This document shows, piece after piece, positions 24,103 through 32,421 of a stretch of DNA of 34,962 nt (the stretch's first letter is position 1; every line of letters starts with the position of its first letter). This DNA comes from an uncultured Fibrobacter sp. (GTDB taxonomy: Bacteria > Fibrobacterota > Fibrobacteria > Fibrobacterales > Fibrobacteraceae). The position numbers were made by a program, and so were the translations under genes. The stretch lies in the NCBI GenBank assembly GCA_946407235.1, contig CAMJNF010000009.1:1-34962 (forward strand). Direction: 5' to 3'. Under the pieces are notes generated by a model, which did no database searches, had not been told where the DNA came from, and saw only the letters and a list, made by a program, of their open reading frames with translations.

Positions 24103-25452
24103 TTAAATCTTCTTTCTGTTGTCGATGACTCGCTTGGCCTTGCCTTCGCTACGCGGCAGAGAATCCGGTTCGCAAAGCGTGACAATCACAGAAATGCCAA
24201 GAATCTGTTCGATGGAGTGCTTGAACTTCTTGGAGAGCTGTTCCATATCGCTCATGGAGTCGCTCACCATGTCGCGAGAAACTTCCACCTTGACTTCGAG
24301 CGTATCCATGTTGTTCTTGGTGTCGAGTACAATCTGGTAGTGCGGCAAAGCCTTTTCGGCGCGGAGGAGTGCTGTTTCGATCTGGCTTGGGAACACGTTC
24401 ACGCCACGCATGATGATCATGTCGTCGCTGCGGCGGCCAATGCGGCGGATACGGCGGATGGTACGGCCGCATGCGCACTTGGTCTTTTCGATAGCGGTGA
24501 TATCGCGGGTACGGTAGCGGAGGATCGGCATGGCGCGCTTGCTGAGCGTACTGATGACGAGTTCGCCTTCTTCGCCGTCCGGAAGCGGTTCGAGAGTTTC
24601 CGGGTCCACGATTTCGGGGTAGAAGTGGTCTTCGAAAATGTGAATACCATCGCGGCATTCGCATTCGCAACCCACGCCCGGGCCAACAATTTCAGAAAGA
24701 CCGTAAATGTCGTAAGCTTTGATACCCGTCTTTTCTTCGATGTAGTCGCGCATGCCATCGCTCCACGGTTCTGCACCGAAGATGCCGCGCTTCACGTTCA
24801 ACTTGGAAATATCGACGCCCATCTTTTCGGCAACGTCGATAATGCGGACAAAGTAGCTCGGGGTGCCACCGACTGCGGTCACGCCGAAGTCCTTCATGAG
24901 CATCACCTGGCGTTCGGTATTGCCGCCGCTAATCGGCACGACTGTGGCGCCGAGGGCTTCGAAACCGCCGTGAATGCCAAGGCCGCCAGTGAAAAGGCCG
25001 TAGCCGTAGAAGTTCTGCACAATGTCCGTGCTGCGGAAACCGCAGGCGAGGAGGCCGCGCTTGACGACCTGAGCCCAGACTTCCATGTCTTCCTTGGTGT
25101 AACCGACAACAATCGGCTTACCGGTGGTGCCGGAGCTTGCATGCAAACGCACGACTTCGCTCATGTCCACTGCAAAAAGCCCGTACGGATAAGTGTCGCG
25201 CAAGTCCTTCTTCATGGAGAACGGAATCTTCACGATGTCCTTCAAGGTCTTGATGTCATCGGGGGTCACGCCCTTTTCGACCATGCGTTCGTGGAACAGC
25301 GGGACCTTTTCGTAGGCGAGCTTCACGGTTGCACGCAAACGCTGCAACTGCAATTCGCGCAATTTTTCTTCGGGCATAAAATCGAGCGCCATTTCGGGCA
25401 AGATCTTGTTTTCTTCGTCGTTCCAGGCTGTAGATCGCATAGTATCCTTCAA
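24103..25452 (-). CDS. paaK: Phenylacetate-CoA ligase (adenylate-forming)
   Basis: 449 residues, typical for PaaK. Adenylate-forming motifs: HASSGTTGKPIVVGYT (P-loop A3), YDIYGLSEIVGPGVG (A5), RYRTRDITAI (A7) and RRIGRRSDDMIIMRGVNVFPSQIE (A8 hinge), with the Cys-rich turn KCACGR. It converts phenylacetate or a related aryl acid plus ATP and CoA to the aryl-CoA. In an anaerobe next to an ACT protein it probably serves aromatic amino acid interconversion rather than aerobic phenylacetate catabolism. GAAGGAT lies 4 bases before the ATG; a TTATATAT stretch about 45 bases upstream may hold the -10. Confidence 0.9.
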   Translation of the reverse strand: MKDTMRSTAWNDEENKILPEMALDFMPEEKLRELQLQRLRATVKLAYEKVPLFHERMVEKGVTPDDIKTLKDIVKIPFSMKKDLRDTYPYGLFAVDMSEVVRLHASSGTTGKPIVVGYTKEDMEVWAQVVKRGLLACGFRSTDIVQNFYGYGLFTGGLGIHGGFEALGATVVPISGGNTERQVMLMKDFGVTAVGGTPSYFVRIIDVAEKMGVDISKLNVKRGIFGAEPWSDGMRDYIEEKTGIKAYDIYGLSEIVGPGVGCECECRDGIHIFEDHFYPEIVDPETLEPLPDGEEGELVISTLSKRAMPILRYRTRDITAIEKTKCACGRTIRRIRRIGRRSDDMIIMRGVNVFPSQIETALLRAEKALPHYQIVLDTKNNMDTLEVKVEVSRDMVSDSMSDMEQLSKKFKHSIEQILGISVIVTLCEPDSLPRSEGKAKRVIDNRKKI

Positions 25453-25761
25453 TAGAGGGTTAGGTTAAAATTTTTCGCCTTAAATATATATAATGCACTT
25501 GCGTTGCGTTTAATTTAGGAGCGTTTCTTTTTCTTTGCGAAAATGCTCGGCTTGCGATTATCCATATATATGGGGCCCCCTTTGCGCATAGCGTAATACT
25601 TTCAGAAAGTGTAAAAACTGCATGTAGGGCGAATCTTGTTCTCCATATCTTCCGAACATCGGTTGTTGGGGCGCTTTTAAAAAATGTCCAGTGGGCGCGG
25701 GTGTGTAATTTTTGTATTTTTGGGCAGAAAATTTAAATAAACTGCTTTTATAGGTAGGTCT
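25453..25761. other. Divergent intergenic region between paaK and bamA
   Basis: No gene, tRNA or riboswitch is visible in these ~310 bases. The first 60 bases are AT-rich and probably hold the paaK promoter. At 25562-25579 two perfect palindromes overlap, CCATATATATGG and GGGGCCCC. CTTTC-A-GAAAG at 25600-25610 is a third small dyad. The last 40 bases precede the bamA signal peptide and carry AGGTAGG as the likely ribosome binding site. Confidence 0.5.
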
Positions 25762-28548
25762 ATTCTGCGTTCTCGTTCGCTTTTATTTGTTCTTGCTTTG
25801 GTCGGTATGTCGAATGCCCAATTGTTGGACATGTCGCAGATTTCCGACAAATATATGGTTGAGAATAAGATCAACAAGATTAGTGTCGAAGGCACTCACC
25901 ATATGGATGATCGTTCGGTCCTCGGACGTATCGGAATCCGCACTGGCCAGAGCTATTCCCCGACAGCGCTTTCCGAGAAAGTCCAAAATTCGGTCAGCAC
26001 ACTTTATGCATCTGGTTTATTTGACGATGTGACTGCATGGGTGGACTATGTGGGCGATGACGGTTCTTATGTGGACTTGGTGTTCAAGGTCAAGGAACTT
26101 CCTGCACTTGATACCGCAATTTTGGATGGCTGCGATGAAGTCTCCGAAGATGACCTCCGCTTGAAAATCCGCATGATTCCGGGCCAGGTCTATAGCAAGG
26201 CCCAACTTGAACGTACACGTCAGGCGATGCTTGACCATTATCGTTCCGAAGGCTTCCTCCTTGCCGAAGTGGGCTACCGCGAAGAGCCTGTTGATGAATA
26301 CCAGAACAAGGTGACATTCGTGATTCGTGAAGGCTCCAAGGTGCGTATCCGAGGCATTGACGTGAAGGGCAATGATCACGTGCCGGTCGAAGAAATTTCG
26401 GAACATATGCTTTCCAAGGAAAACCAGTGGTGGGGCGGCGGTGAATTCAAGGAAAATGTCTTTGAAGCTGACCGCGATACCGTGCTGAATGTATTCCGTC
26501 ATTTTGGTTACCTGGATGCGGAACTCAATGATTACCATGCCGAATATCTACCGGATTCAACCTGCTTGTTCTACCTTGGACGCATGGTGCCGGTTGGAGA
26601 AAAATTGGCTCCGCTCTACACGCAGTTGAACGATGCTTTGGCCGATTCGACAAGCCCGCTTTACAAGATGGCTGGCAAGCCAACGATGGAAGTGACGCAC
26701 TTTTATAGACACATGCGCAAGGCCGGTGACAAGAATCCGGTGACAAGGCGCATGCCGCAAGTCAAGGACGAAGAAGCCGCCTGGAAAATGTTGAACGACA
26801 TTATCCGTTATGAATCGGCTCGTAAGGAATGGCTCAATCTCGTTGCCGGCAAAAACTGGAACAACCCGAAAATCGATTCTCTCTTGAAAATCAAGAAACG
26901 CACGGCTTACGAAAGCAAACTCCTCGTGCGCTACATGATCGAAGACTTGATCCCGGCTCTTTACAAGTATGATAACATCAAGACTTCTAGCGATATTATC
27001 GTCCATATTGATGTGACCGAAGGCCGTCGTTACTACATGGGCGGGCTCCACTTTACGGGTAATGAAGTCCAGAGTGACGCCATGCTTGGCTATGTGTTCC
27101 GCCTCGATAGTGGCGCTGTGTTCGACCAGTATCTCTACGAAGCTTCCCGCAAGGCTTTGCTCGATTCCTATCGTGAAGATGGTTACCTCTTTGCCCAGTT
27201 CGAGGAAGAGAGAACGTTCGAAAATGATTCTGTCGTGAACCTCGCCTTTAAGATGAACGAAGGCTTACCGGCCCAGATTCACAAGGTGCATGTGCGCGGC
27301 AATACCAAGACAAACGAAAAGGTTATTCGTCGTGAAGTGCGTCTGTACCCGGGTGATACGTACCGCCAGTCGGCATTGGAACGCAGCTTCCGCGACATCA
27401 TGCAGCTCAACTACTTTGACATGGTTGTCCCGGATATCAAGGTCGTGGGTGAACAGGAAGTGGATTTGGACTTCGCCGTTCAGGAAAAGCAGGCCGGTAC
27501 GGGTCAGTTCAGCTTGGGTGTTTCGTATAGCGAAAGCGATGGCTTTGTGGGTACGGCTAGCATTTCCATCCCGAACTGCTGTATGGGCGATGGCCAGCAG
27601 GCTGCCCTTAACCTCGAATACGGTGCAGACAAGAAGAGCGCTACAATTAGCTTTACCGAGCCGTGGTTCCTGGATAAGCCGATTACGCTGGGTGCAAGCC
27701 TCAGCTACTCTTGGTGGAACATGGAAGATTCCTATGAACATGACATCACTCGTTATGGCGGAAACATCTTTGCTGGTAAGCGCTTGAAATGGCCGGATGA
27801 CTACTTCTACGGTCAGATTGGTTACGGCTGGCTCATGAACGACCAGGGCCCGAATATCCCCAATAGCTATGTGGTTTATACGGGTATCGAATCGGCGTTC
27901 AACTTCCGCATCCAGCGTGATGACAAGAACTTGCCGCAGTTCCCGACGGACGGTTCCCGCTATGTGCTCGACGTGCAGTGGGCGAACAAGTACTTTGGCA
28001 GTGATTTTGAATTTGTAAAGGCAGACCTCTCTATCAAGTGGTGGTTCCCGCTCTTCCGTGACCGCTTGTCAATTGCTCTTACAAATGAATACGGCGTTAT
28101 CTTTGGTGACAAGTTGCAGCACCGCACTCTCTATAGAATGGGTGGTGTGCTTGGCTATGACGGTATGCTCCGTGGCTATAGCTCTGGTTCTATTGGTTAC
28201 AGCCGCTTGGGCCGTAGTTACCAGTATGTCGGCGCAGAACTCCAGCTTGCCCTTGTGCCGCAGACGTTCTATCTCTTGCCGTTCTTCTTTGATGCCGGTA
28301 ACGTATTTGGTGAACGCATCGATTTGGATAACAAGATTGAAAAGCCGAAGAAGAACCCGCTCACGGAATGGGATCCGACTTCGCTCAAGAAGGACATTGG
28401 TTTTGGCTTCCGTGTTGTAGTCCCGATGCTCGGTATTATCGGTTTCGACTTTGCTTGGCCGCTTGATCCTGGTGAAGCCTACAATGGTACGAAGTACTCT
28501 AAGGTGGGTGATATGGAATTCAACTTTGTCATTGGTCAGGCATTCTAG
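25762..28548 (+). CDS. bamA: Outer-membrane assembly factor BamA (noncanonical start)
   Basis: About 927-928 residues from ATT 25762 or CTG 25765. The first in-frame ATG/GTG/TTG (TTG 25798) falls inside a signal peptide, LRSRSLLFVLALVGMSNA-Q; upstream is AGGTAGG (25752-25758) and an in-frame stop at 25738. Five POTRA units follow: INKISVEGTHHM, LDTAILDGCDEV, VRIRGIDVKGNDHV, YYMGGLHFTGNEV and IHKVHVRGNTKT, each with a Gly-rich turn. POTRA 3 carries an inserted charged helical segment of about 140 residues. The barrel holds LRGYSSGSIGYS (the VRGF-type loop motif) and ends in Phe. It folds proteins into the outer membrane. skp starts 18 bases downstream. Confidence 0.9.
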   Translation: MLRSRSLLFVLALVGMSNAQLLDMSQISDKYMVENKINKISVEGTHHMDDRSVLGRIGIRTGQSYSPTALSEKVQNSVSTLYASGLFDDVTAWVDYVGDDGSYVDLVFKVKELPALDTAILDGCDEVSEDDLRLKIRMIPGQVYSKAQLERTRQAMLDHYRSEGFLLAEVGYREEPVDEYQNKVTFVIREGSKVRIRGIDVKGNDHVPVEEISEHMLSKENQWWGGGEFKENVFEADRDTVLNVFRHFGYLDAELNDYHAEYLPDSTCLFYLGRMVPVGEKLAPLYTQLNDALADSTSPLYKMAGKPTMEVTHFYRHMRKAGDKNPVTRRMPQVKDEEAAWKMLNDIIRYESARKEWLNLVAGKNWNNPKIDSLLKIKKRTAYESKLLVRYMIEDLIPALYKYDNIKTSSDIIVHIDVTEGRRYYMGGLHFTGNEVQSDAMLGYVFRLDSGAVFDQYLYEASRKALLDSYREDGYLFAQFEEERTFENDSVVNLAFKMNEGLPAQIHKVHVRGNTKTNEKVIRREVRLYPGDTYRQSALERSFRDIMQLNYFDMVVPDIKVVGEQEVDLDFAVQEKQAGTGQFSLGVSYSESDGFVGTASISIPNCCMGDGQQAALNLEYGADKKSATISFTEPWFLDKPITLGASLSYSWWNMEDSYEHDITRYGGNIFAGKRLKWPDDYFYGQIGYGWLMNDQGPNIPNSYVVYTGIESAFNFRIQRDDKNLPQFPTDGSRYVLDVQWANKYFGSDFEFVKADLSIKWWFPLFRDRLSIALTNEYGVIFGDKLQHRTLYRMGGVLGYDGMLRGYSSGSIGYSRLGRSYQYVGAELQLALVPQTFYLLPFFFDAGNVFGERIDLDNKIEKPKKNPLTEWDPTSLKKDIGFGFRVVVPMLGIIGFDFAWPLDPGEAYNGTKYSKVGDMEFNFVIGQAF

Positions 28549-28566
28549 CTTGATTGGAGGTGCGCT

Positions 28567-29082
28567 ATGTTTCGCAAGTTGATAGTTTTTCTTTCGATAG
28601 TCTTTGCTTGTGCAAGCTTTGCTGAAGATGGTCTCCGCATAGCTCATGTTGATTCGAAGATTATCTTTGACGGATTCAAGGGCACTAGGAAGGCTCAAGA
28701 AGAATACGATCGTCAGGTGGCAAAGTGGGAGCAGCAGGCAAACCTTCTGCAGAAGGAACTTGCTGCTATCAAGGAAAAACTTGATAAGCAAGTACTGATG
28801 CTCTCTGACGAGAAAAAGCGCGAACTTGAGGCCGAATATAATAAGAAGGATACAGAACTCAAGTCATTCATCGATCGCGTCTACGGACGTAATGGTGAAC
28901 TCATCACCGAAAACGAAAAGGTGAGTGCCCCGATTATCCAGCTTATCCGCAAGGCCGTGAACGAAATTGCGCTCCAGGAAGGCTATGACATGGTCGTGGA
29001 TCGTGCCACCGGCGCTGTACTCTTCTGGAAAAAAGAAAACGACCTTACGAATAAAGTGCTGAACTATTTGAATAATAGGTAG
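28567..29082 (+). CDS. skp: Periplasmic chaperone Skp/OmpH family
   Basis: 171 residues. Signal peptide MFRKLIVFLSIVFACASFA, then RIAHVDSKIIFDGFKG, the standard start of mature OmpH proteins. A long charged coiled coil (about 45-110, Lys/Glu/Gln-rich) forms the tentacle region, and a C-terminal strand region (EGYDMVVDRATGAVLFWK) closes the trimer body. It shields unfolded outer-membrane proteins in the periplasm and hands them to BamA, which matches its place 18 bases after bamA. GGAGG precedes the ATG. The TAG stop codon is also the first unit of a 7-bp-phased repeat array. Confidence 0.92.
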   Translation: MFRKLIVFLSIVFACASFAEDGLRIAHVDSKIIFDGFKGTRKAQEEYDRQVAKWEQQANLLQKELAAIKEKLDKQVLMLSDEKKRELEAEYNKKDTELKSFIDRVYGRNGELITENEKVSAPIIQLIRKAVNEIALQEGYDMVVDRATGAVLFWKKENDLTNKVLNYLNNR

Positions 29083-29149
29083 TTTGTAGTTGGTAGAACT
29101 TAGAGCTTAGAACTTAGAATGGAGTTGCTAGTTCTAAGTTACTAGAGGT
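29080..29149. repeat. Heptad repeat array starting at the skp stop codon
   Basis: TAG occurs at 29080 (the skp stop), 29087, 29094, 29101, 29108, 29115, 29129 and 29143. The two missing positions in the 7-base phase are single-base variants, GAG at 29122 and AAG at 29136. Ten consecutive heptads keep the phase while the other four bases vary. Confidence 0.8.
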
Positions 29150-29170
29150 GTCGCAGCATTCGCTTTTTCA

Positions 29171-29194
29171 CGTCATTGCGAGTGTAGCGACCAC
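29171..29194. repeat. Dispersed repeat, partial third copy
   Basis: CGTCATTGCGAGTGTAGCGA and four more bases match the complement of the 27-bp repeat at 5451-5477 and 3639-3665 over their first ~19 bases, with diverged 3' bases. It lies between the heptad array and the bamA-skp terminator. Confidence 0.65.
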
Positions 29195-29226
29195 TAGCCC
29201 CATCCAGTTAAATTTTAATAGTGAAT

Positions 29227-29263
29227 ACCCCGCAGTTCTGAAAGCTGCGGGGTGTGTTTTTAT
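29227..29263 (+). terminator. Terminator of the bamA-skp operon
   Basis: ACCCCGCAG (29227-29235) and CTGCGGGGT (29245-29253) form a perfect 9-bp stem with a 9-base loop, followed by GTGTTTTTATT. It is about 145 bases past the skp stop, beyond the repeat array. Confidence 0.85.
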
Positions 29264-29350
29264 TGGATGATTGATGCCGAATTCTTTACAGCTTTAGCGC
29301 TTTGGCTCTATCCCAGGTAGATTTTTTGTATTTTGTTTTGCCTTGTTCGC

Positions 29351-29725
29351 TCAGTTTTTTGACGTGATCTTGTCTAAATTTTTCAATACTTCCCAATATC
29401 CGTTACGAGTTGTACCAATGTGGCGAATTGCTGGATTAGAACCATTCTTAAGCTTGTTAAGGTAATACTTTATTTGATTTGTATCCATTCCCAATGATTG
29501 GGCCATTTCTCCTTGTGTTATATAGGGATTGTTTTTGAGAGCTTGGAGAATCAAAAGCTCTTTTTCGCTATATTGGGTAGGATTAGGTAGTTTTTTGTTC
29601 CACGAAAGAGATATCCTAAAATCGCCATGAAAATCTTGCATTTCCGGCTCTGGCAAGTTGTATTCTTGCATTGCTTTAAAAATATTTGGAATGCCGCTAC
29701 CCCAAGATTTTATCGTATTGTTCGC
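29351..29725 (-). pseudogene. C-terminal remnant of an AlbA_2 (Schlafen-like) ATP-binding HTH regulator
   Basis: The frame is open from 29725 to 29351 and reads IKSWGSGIPNIFKAMQEYNL and onward to a winged-helix end (LQALKNNPYITQGEMAQSLG). SWGSGI-x-x-I...GLPEPE is the usual C-terminal segment of AlbA_2-type ATP-binding regulators of 400-550 residues, after which a winged helix follows. The N-terminal DNA/ATP-binding part is absent and an in-frame stop lies at 29726-29728. The ATG at 29671 is inside the conserved region, so the 106-aa ORF in the track is a remnant and not a true start. A second, shorter copy of the helix region lies at 30975-31043. Confidence 0.7.
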
Positions 29726-29752
29726 CTAATTCTTCTTTAGTCTTTTGATTTT

Positions 29753-30901
29753 TTAACCTTGCTTGTTCCCGTTGTCAAATGTGGCGCAGTATTCGCCTAG
29801 CAATTTTTGAACCGTTTCTTGCGGAATCAACTTCTTCTTGTATTCTGCGATCAATGTCGGACTCATCGAACGATTCATCGCGTATTCAACAACAACTTGA
29901 TCTGCTGAAGGACAAAGAATCATACCGATGGAGGGATTTTCGTTTGGCTTTCTCACATCCCTATCCAACGCTTCCAGATAGAATTCAAGTTGCCCCAAAT
30001 CCTTAGGATGAAACTTTGTTGTTTTTAGTTCGATTGCAACTAAAGCTTGCAAGCCTCTATGATAAAAGAGTAAATCGGCTTTGAATGTAGATGAACCGAC
30101 CTGCAAAACATATTCCATATCAACAAAAAGAAAATCCTTGCTGCCGAGTTCCAAAATGAAGTTCTTCATTTTCTCTACAATAGATTTTTTCAGTTTATTT
30201 TCCGAATGCTTTTGCGGTAAGCTTAAAAAATCTAGGAAGAGTTCGTCCTTAAAGGCTATACCTGCTTGCGGATAATTTTTCAGCATCCCTTTTGAAAGAT
30301 TCTTCTTTGAACGTAAAAGGGTCGTGAAAGTATCGTTCTTAATACAACGTTTCAATTCCCTGAAATTAAGACGCTCTTTATTTGCGTAGAGCATATAGAA
30401 AAGACGTTGTTCTTTTGTTTTGCAATGACAAAGAATTTCTACGTGGTTTGAAAATGATGTAAGCGAAACAACCTTCGGAAACGAGCTTAATTGTGCAGAC
30501 GGTGTCTGCACAATTTCCATCTTTCTATTTTTCTTTGTGTCCGTTTCCAATTGTGCAGGTTCTGTCTGCACAAATTCAGAGTTCAATTTTTCAGCAACAA
30601 AATTCAAGAATCCTTCCGATGAATATTCATCGTAAAACATGACCATGTTGTAGATGTTCCTTTTGCTGAACCCTTTCAGCGTAGGATCTTGCGTATGAAT
30701 ATAATCAGCAAGTTCGGCGACAACTTTTGTTCCCCATTCGTTGCTCTTTATCTTTTGACTTACATATTGCCCGACAAACCACACTGAACTAAGGTGCTTT
30801 TCGTTTACTTCACTAGCTGCCAGCGAACGCATTCTCTGAATCTGGTTTAAAATCGTTGAAAAATGCGATTGTAGTGTTTTTTCATTTACTTTTTTAGTCA
30901 T
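29753..30901 (-). CDS. YhcG-type PD-(D/E)XK nuclease (DUF1016)
   Basis: 382 residues. N-terminal DUF1016 helical domain (about 10-105; VWFVGQYVSQKIKSNEWG, then LKGFSKRNIYNMVMFY). A linker at 105-135 contains two similar peptides, EFVQTEPAQL and EIVQTPSAQL, each encoded by palindromic DNA. The C-terminal nuclease domain has FKADLLFYHRGLQALVAIELK (Asp, then Glu-x-Lys) and a following GQLEFYLEALD helix. The family is linked to DNA-end processing and to type I restriction and other defence loci; biochemical function is not settled. It lies between mcrC and an HTH remnant, all on the same strand. Confidence 0.88.
   Translation of the reverse strand: MTKKVNEKTLQSHFSTILNQIQRMRSLAASEVNEKHLSSVWFVGQYVSQKIKSNEWGTKVVAELADYIHTQDPTLKGFSKRNIYNMVMFYDEYSSEGFLNFVAEKLNSEFVQTEPAQLETDTKKNRKMEIVQTPSAQLSSFPKVVSLTSFSNHVEILCHCKTKEQRLFYMLYANKERLNFRELKRCIKNDTFTTLLRSKKNLSKGMLKNYPQAGIAFKDELFLDFLSLPQKHSENKLKKSIVEKMKNFILELGSKDFLFVDMEYVLQVGSSTFKADLLFYHRGLQALVAIELKTTKFHPKDLGQLEFYLEALDRDVRKPNENPSIGMILCPSADQVVVEYAMNRSMSPTLIAEYKKKLIPQETVQKLLGEYCATFDNGNKQG
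30489..30515. repeat. In-frame palindrome 1 within yhcG
   Basis: AATTGTGCAGAC and GTCTGCACAATT form a perfect 12-bp inverted repeat with a 3-base loop. It is translated as part of EIVQTPSAQL, around residues 129-138 of the nuclease. Confidence 0.9.
30549..30577. repeat. In-frame palindrome 2 within yhcG
   Basis: A second copy of the palindromic unit starts exactly 60 bases (20 codons) from the first. TTGTGCAG faces CTGCACAA across a 7-base loop. It encodes part of EFVQTEPAQL. Confidence 0.85.
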
Positions 30902-30974
30902 TTGGCGTATTCCTTTTGGCAGTAAAATAGATTATTGGGGCGGTGAGTGCAATAGCGATCGTTTCCTTCGATTG

Positions 30975-31043
30975 GACTAATGCTCCTTGCGTTATAGAGG
31001 GGCTGTTTTTGAGGGATTGGAAAATCAAAAGCTTTTTACTCAG
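30975..31043 (-). pseudogene. Short second remnant of the AlbA_2 HTH tail
   Basis: The minus strand reads LSKKLLIFQSLKNSPSITQG, matching SEKELLILQALKNNPYITQG of the remnant at 29351-29725. DNA at 30983-31032 and 29509-29558 agrees at about 44 of 50 bases by eye. The frame overlaps the mcrC stop codon and shows no start. It lies between mcrC and yhcG. Confidence 0.7.
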
Positions 31044-32419
31044 ACAATTAAATTTCTTTTCAAATTATTTTCTTCTTCGCGCATCGCTGCCCGAAATTTT
31101 TCAAAGCTCCCTTTTATCTCGGGAACTGTAAATGGCATGATGGTCAGCTTGATTGAATCGTCGTTATAAAGCGTCAAACTTGATGCTCGGTGCGTCTCAT
31201 TGAACTTTACGGGATGAATTAAGAACCCCTGTTTTGATTTAAATCTAAACAGGTAGGCTAGCATTTGAAATGCATCATCGCGGCCTAAACCGCCATTTAG
31301 TTGCTTATACTTGGCGTCGATAATTGCTGTTGCTGAATCTACTTGGCCTTTTGCCGTGTTGCAACCTATCATAAAATCGGGGAAAACCCAGCGTCGATTT
31401 TGATGGCCGTCATTCTTGAATAGATATTGAGCCCCTTTGCCTGTTCTATTGTTGGGGTGGCGCAATTTCTCCTTGAATTGTTCTTCTAGCACGATATTCA
31501 AGTATTCCTCCCAAAGACTTGCTCCGTCAAATAAAATTCCGTTTATTTGATGTTCTGAATTTTCACCATAACTTAACTTTTTATGCATTAGAATAGCAAT
31601 GCATAACTTGCGTAGGGGCTCGTATGCTGTATAATAGGGATGTGTTATTGGACGGAGATTTTTTGAGATAATTTGTTGACGGGTATTTCTGCTATAGCTT
31701 GATGTAGCTTGTTCGATTGCTTTTACATTATCAAATGTTTCGGAATAAACATCGCTGCCTAAAATTGACTTTCCGAAAGAACGCAAACGGATATATTCAA
31801 TTGTGTGGCGTATCAACTGTGTGATGTTGTTATCCGTAGTGTATTCGCGTGTATGGTATGCGACCTTTCCATTGAAAGGAATGTTATACCGTATATGACG
31901 AGCGATATCGATTGGACCACGAACATTTGCATCGTTGTATTCTCGAGTTACGTATGCTCGATAAACGCCTTGTTTTAAAGCGTTGTTCAAGTAACCGGGG
32001 AACAGATAATACAAAAAATCAAAGAAAGAATCTTCGCCTGCATCGGTTCGTGGCGTGTATGCTACATTACAAATCTTTTGCAACATGTAGTGTAAAAAGT
32101 AATTCTTGTCATTTAAATCAAAACGCGAAGTAATATTGACTCGGATGTCGTTCTTGAGACTTATGAAGCCCATTATATTGCCTGTAGAAATCCTCGGCGT
32201 TGTTTCGTCTGAATAATCTACATTGAAAATAGCATCGTTATCTTTTAAATCTAATTCCTTTGAAAAGGGAGGATAGATGATGAATCTGAATTTTTCACTG
32301 GCTAACGATTTTAAATCTTTTCCGGCAATGCTGTCTAAAGCTCTTCGAATTTTTTCGGGAGACGAATCAAGAGCGAATACTTGATTTTGCGTATTGTCTT
32401 TTAGAGTAATTAACTTCAC
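31040..32419 (-). CDS. mcrC: McrC-type restriction nuclease subunit
   Basis: 459 residues. The N-terminal region (about 1-110, FIIYPPFSKELDLKDND, RISTGNIMGFI) fits the McrC family. The C-terminal PD-(D/E)XK nuclease is seen in VFPDFMIGCN (near 344) followed by AIIDAKYKQL (near 365). McrC is the nuclease partner of the GTP-driven McrB motor and cuts modified or foreign DNA. The start is GTG at 32419, 2 bases after the mcrB stop, so the pair is translationally coupled. Confidence 0.9.
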   Translation of the reverse strand: MKLITLKDNTQNQVFALDSSPEKIRRALDSIAGKDLKSLASEKFRFIIYPPFSKELDLKDNDAIFNVDYSDETTPRISTGNIMGFISLKNDIRVNITSRFDLNDKNYFLHYMLQKICNVAYTPRTDAGEDSFFDFLYYLFPGYLNNALKQGVYRAYVTREYNDANVRGPIDIARHIRYNIPFNGKVAYHTREYTTDNNITQLIRHTIEYIRLRSFGKSILGSDVYSETFDNVKAIEQATSSYSRNTRQQIISKNLRPITHPYYTAYEPLRKLCIAILMHKKLSYGENSEHQINGILFDGASLWEEYLNIVLEEQFKEKLRHPNNRTGKGAQYLFKNDGHQNRRWVFPDFMIGCNTAKGQVDSATAIIDAKYKQLNGGLGRDDAFQMLAYLFRFKSKQGFLIHPVKFNETHRASSLTLYNDDSIKLTIMPFTVPEIKGSFEKFRAAMREEENNLKRNLIV

Positions 32420-32421
32420 GA

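Noticed and set aside
24217-25455. 412-aa plus-strand ORF opposite paaK
   Set aside because: Antisense shadow caused by codon bias; no motif, no ribosome binding site, and the minus strand encodes a complete ligase.
30489-30577. CRISPR-like repeat pair
   Set aside because: Only two units, both within an open reading frame and palindromic; there is no array and no cas gene.
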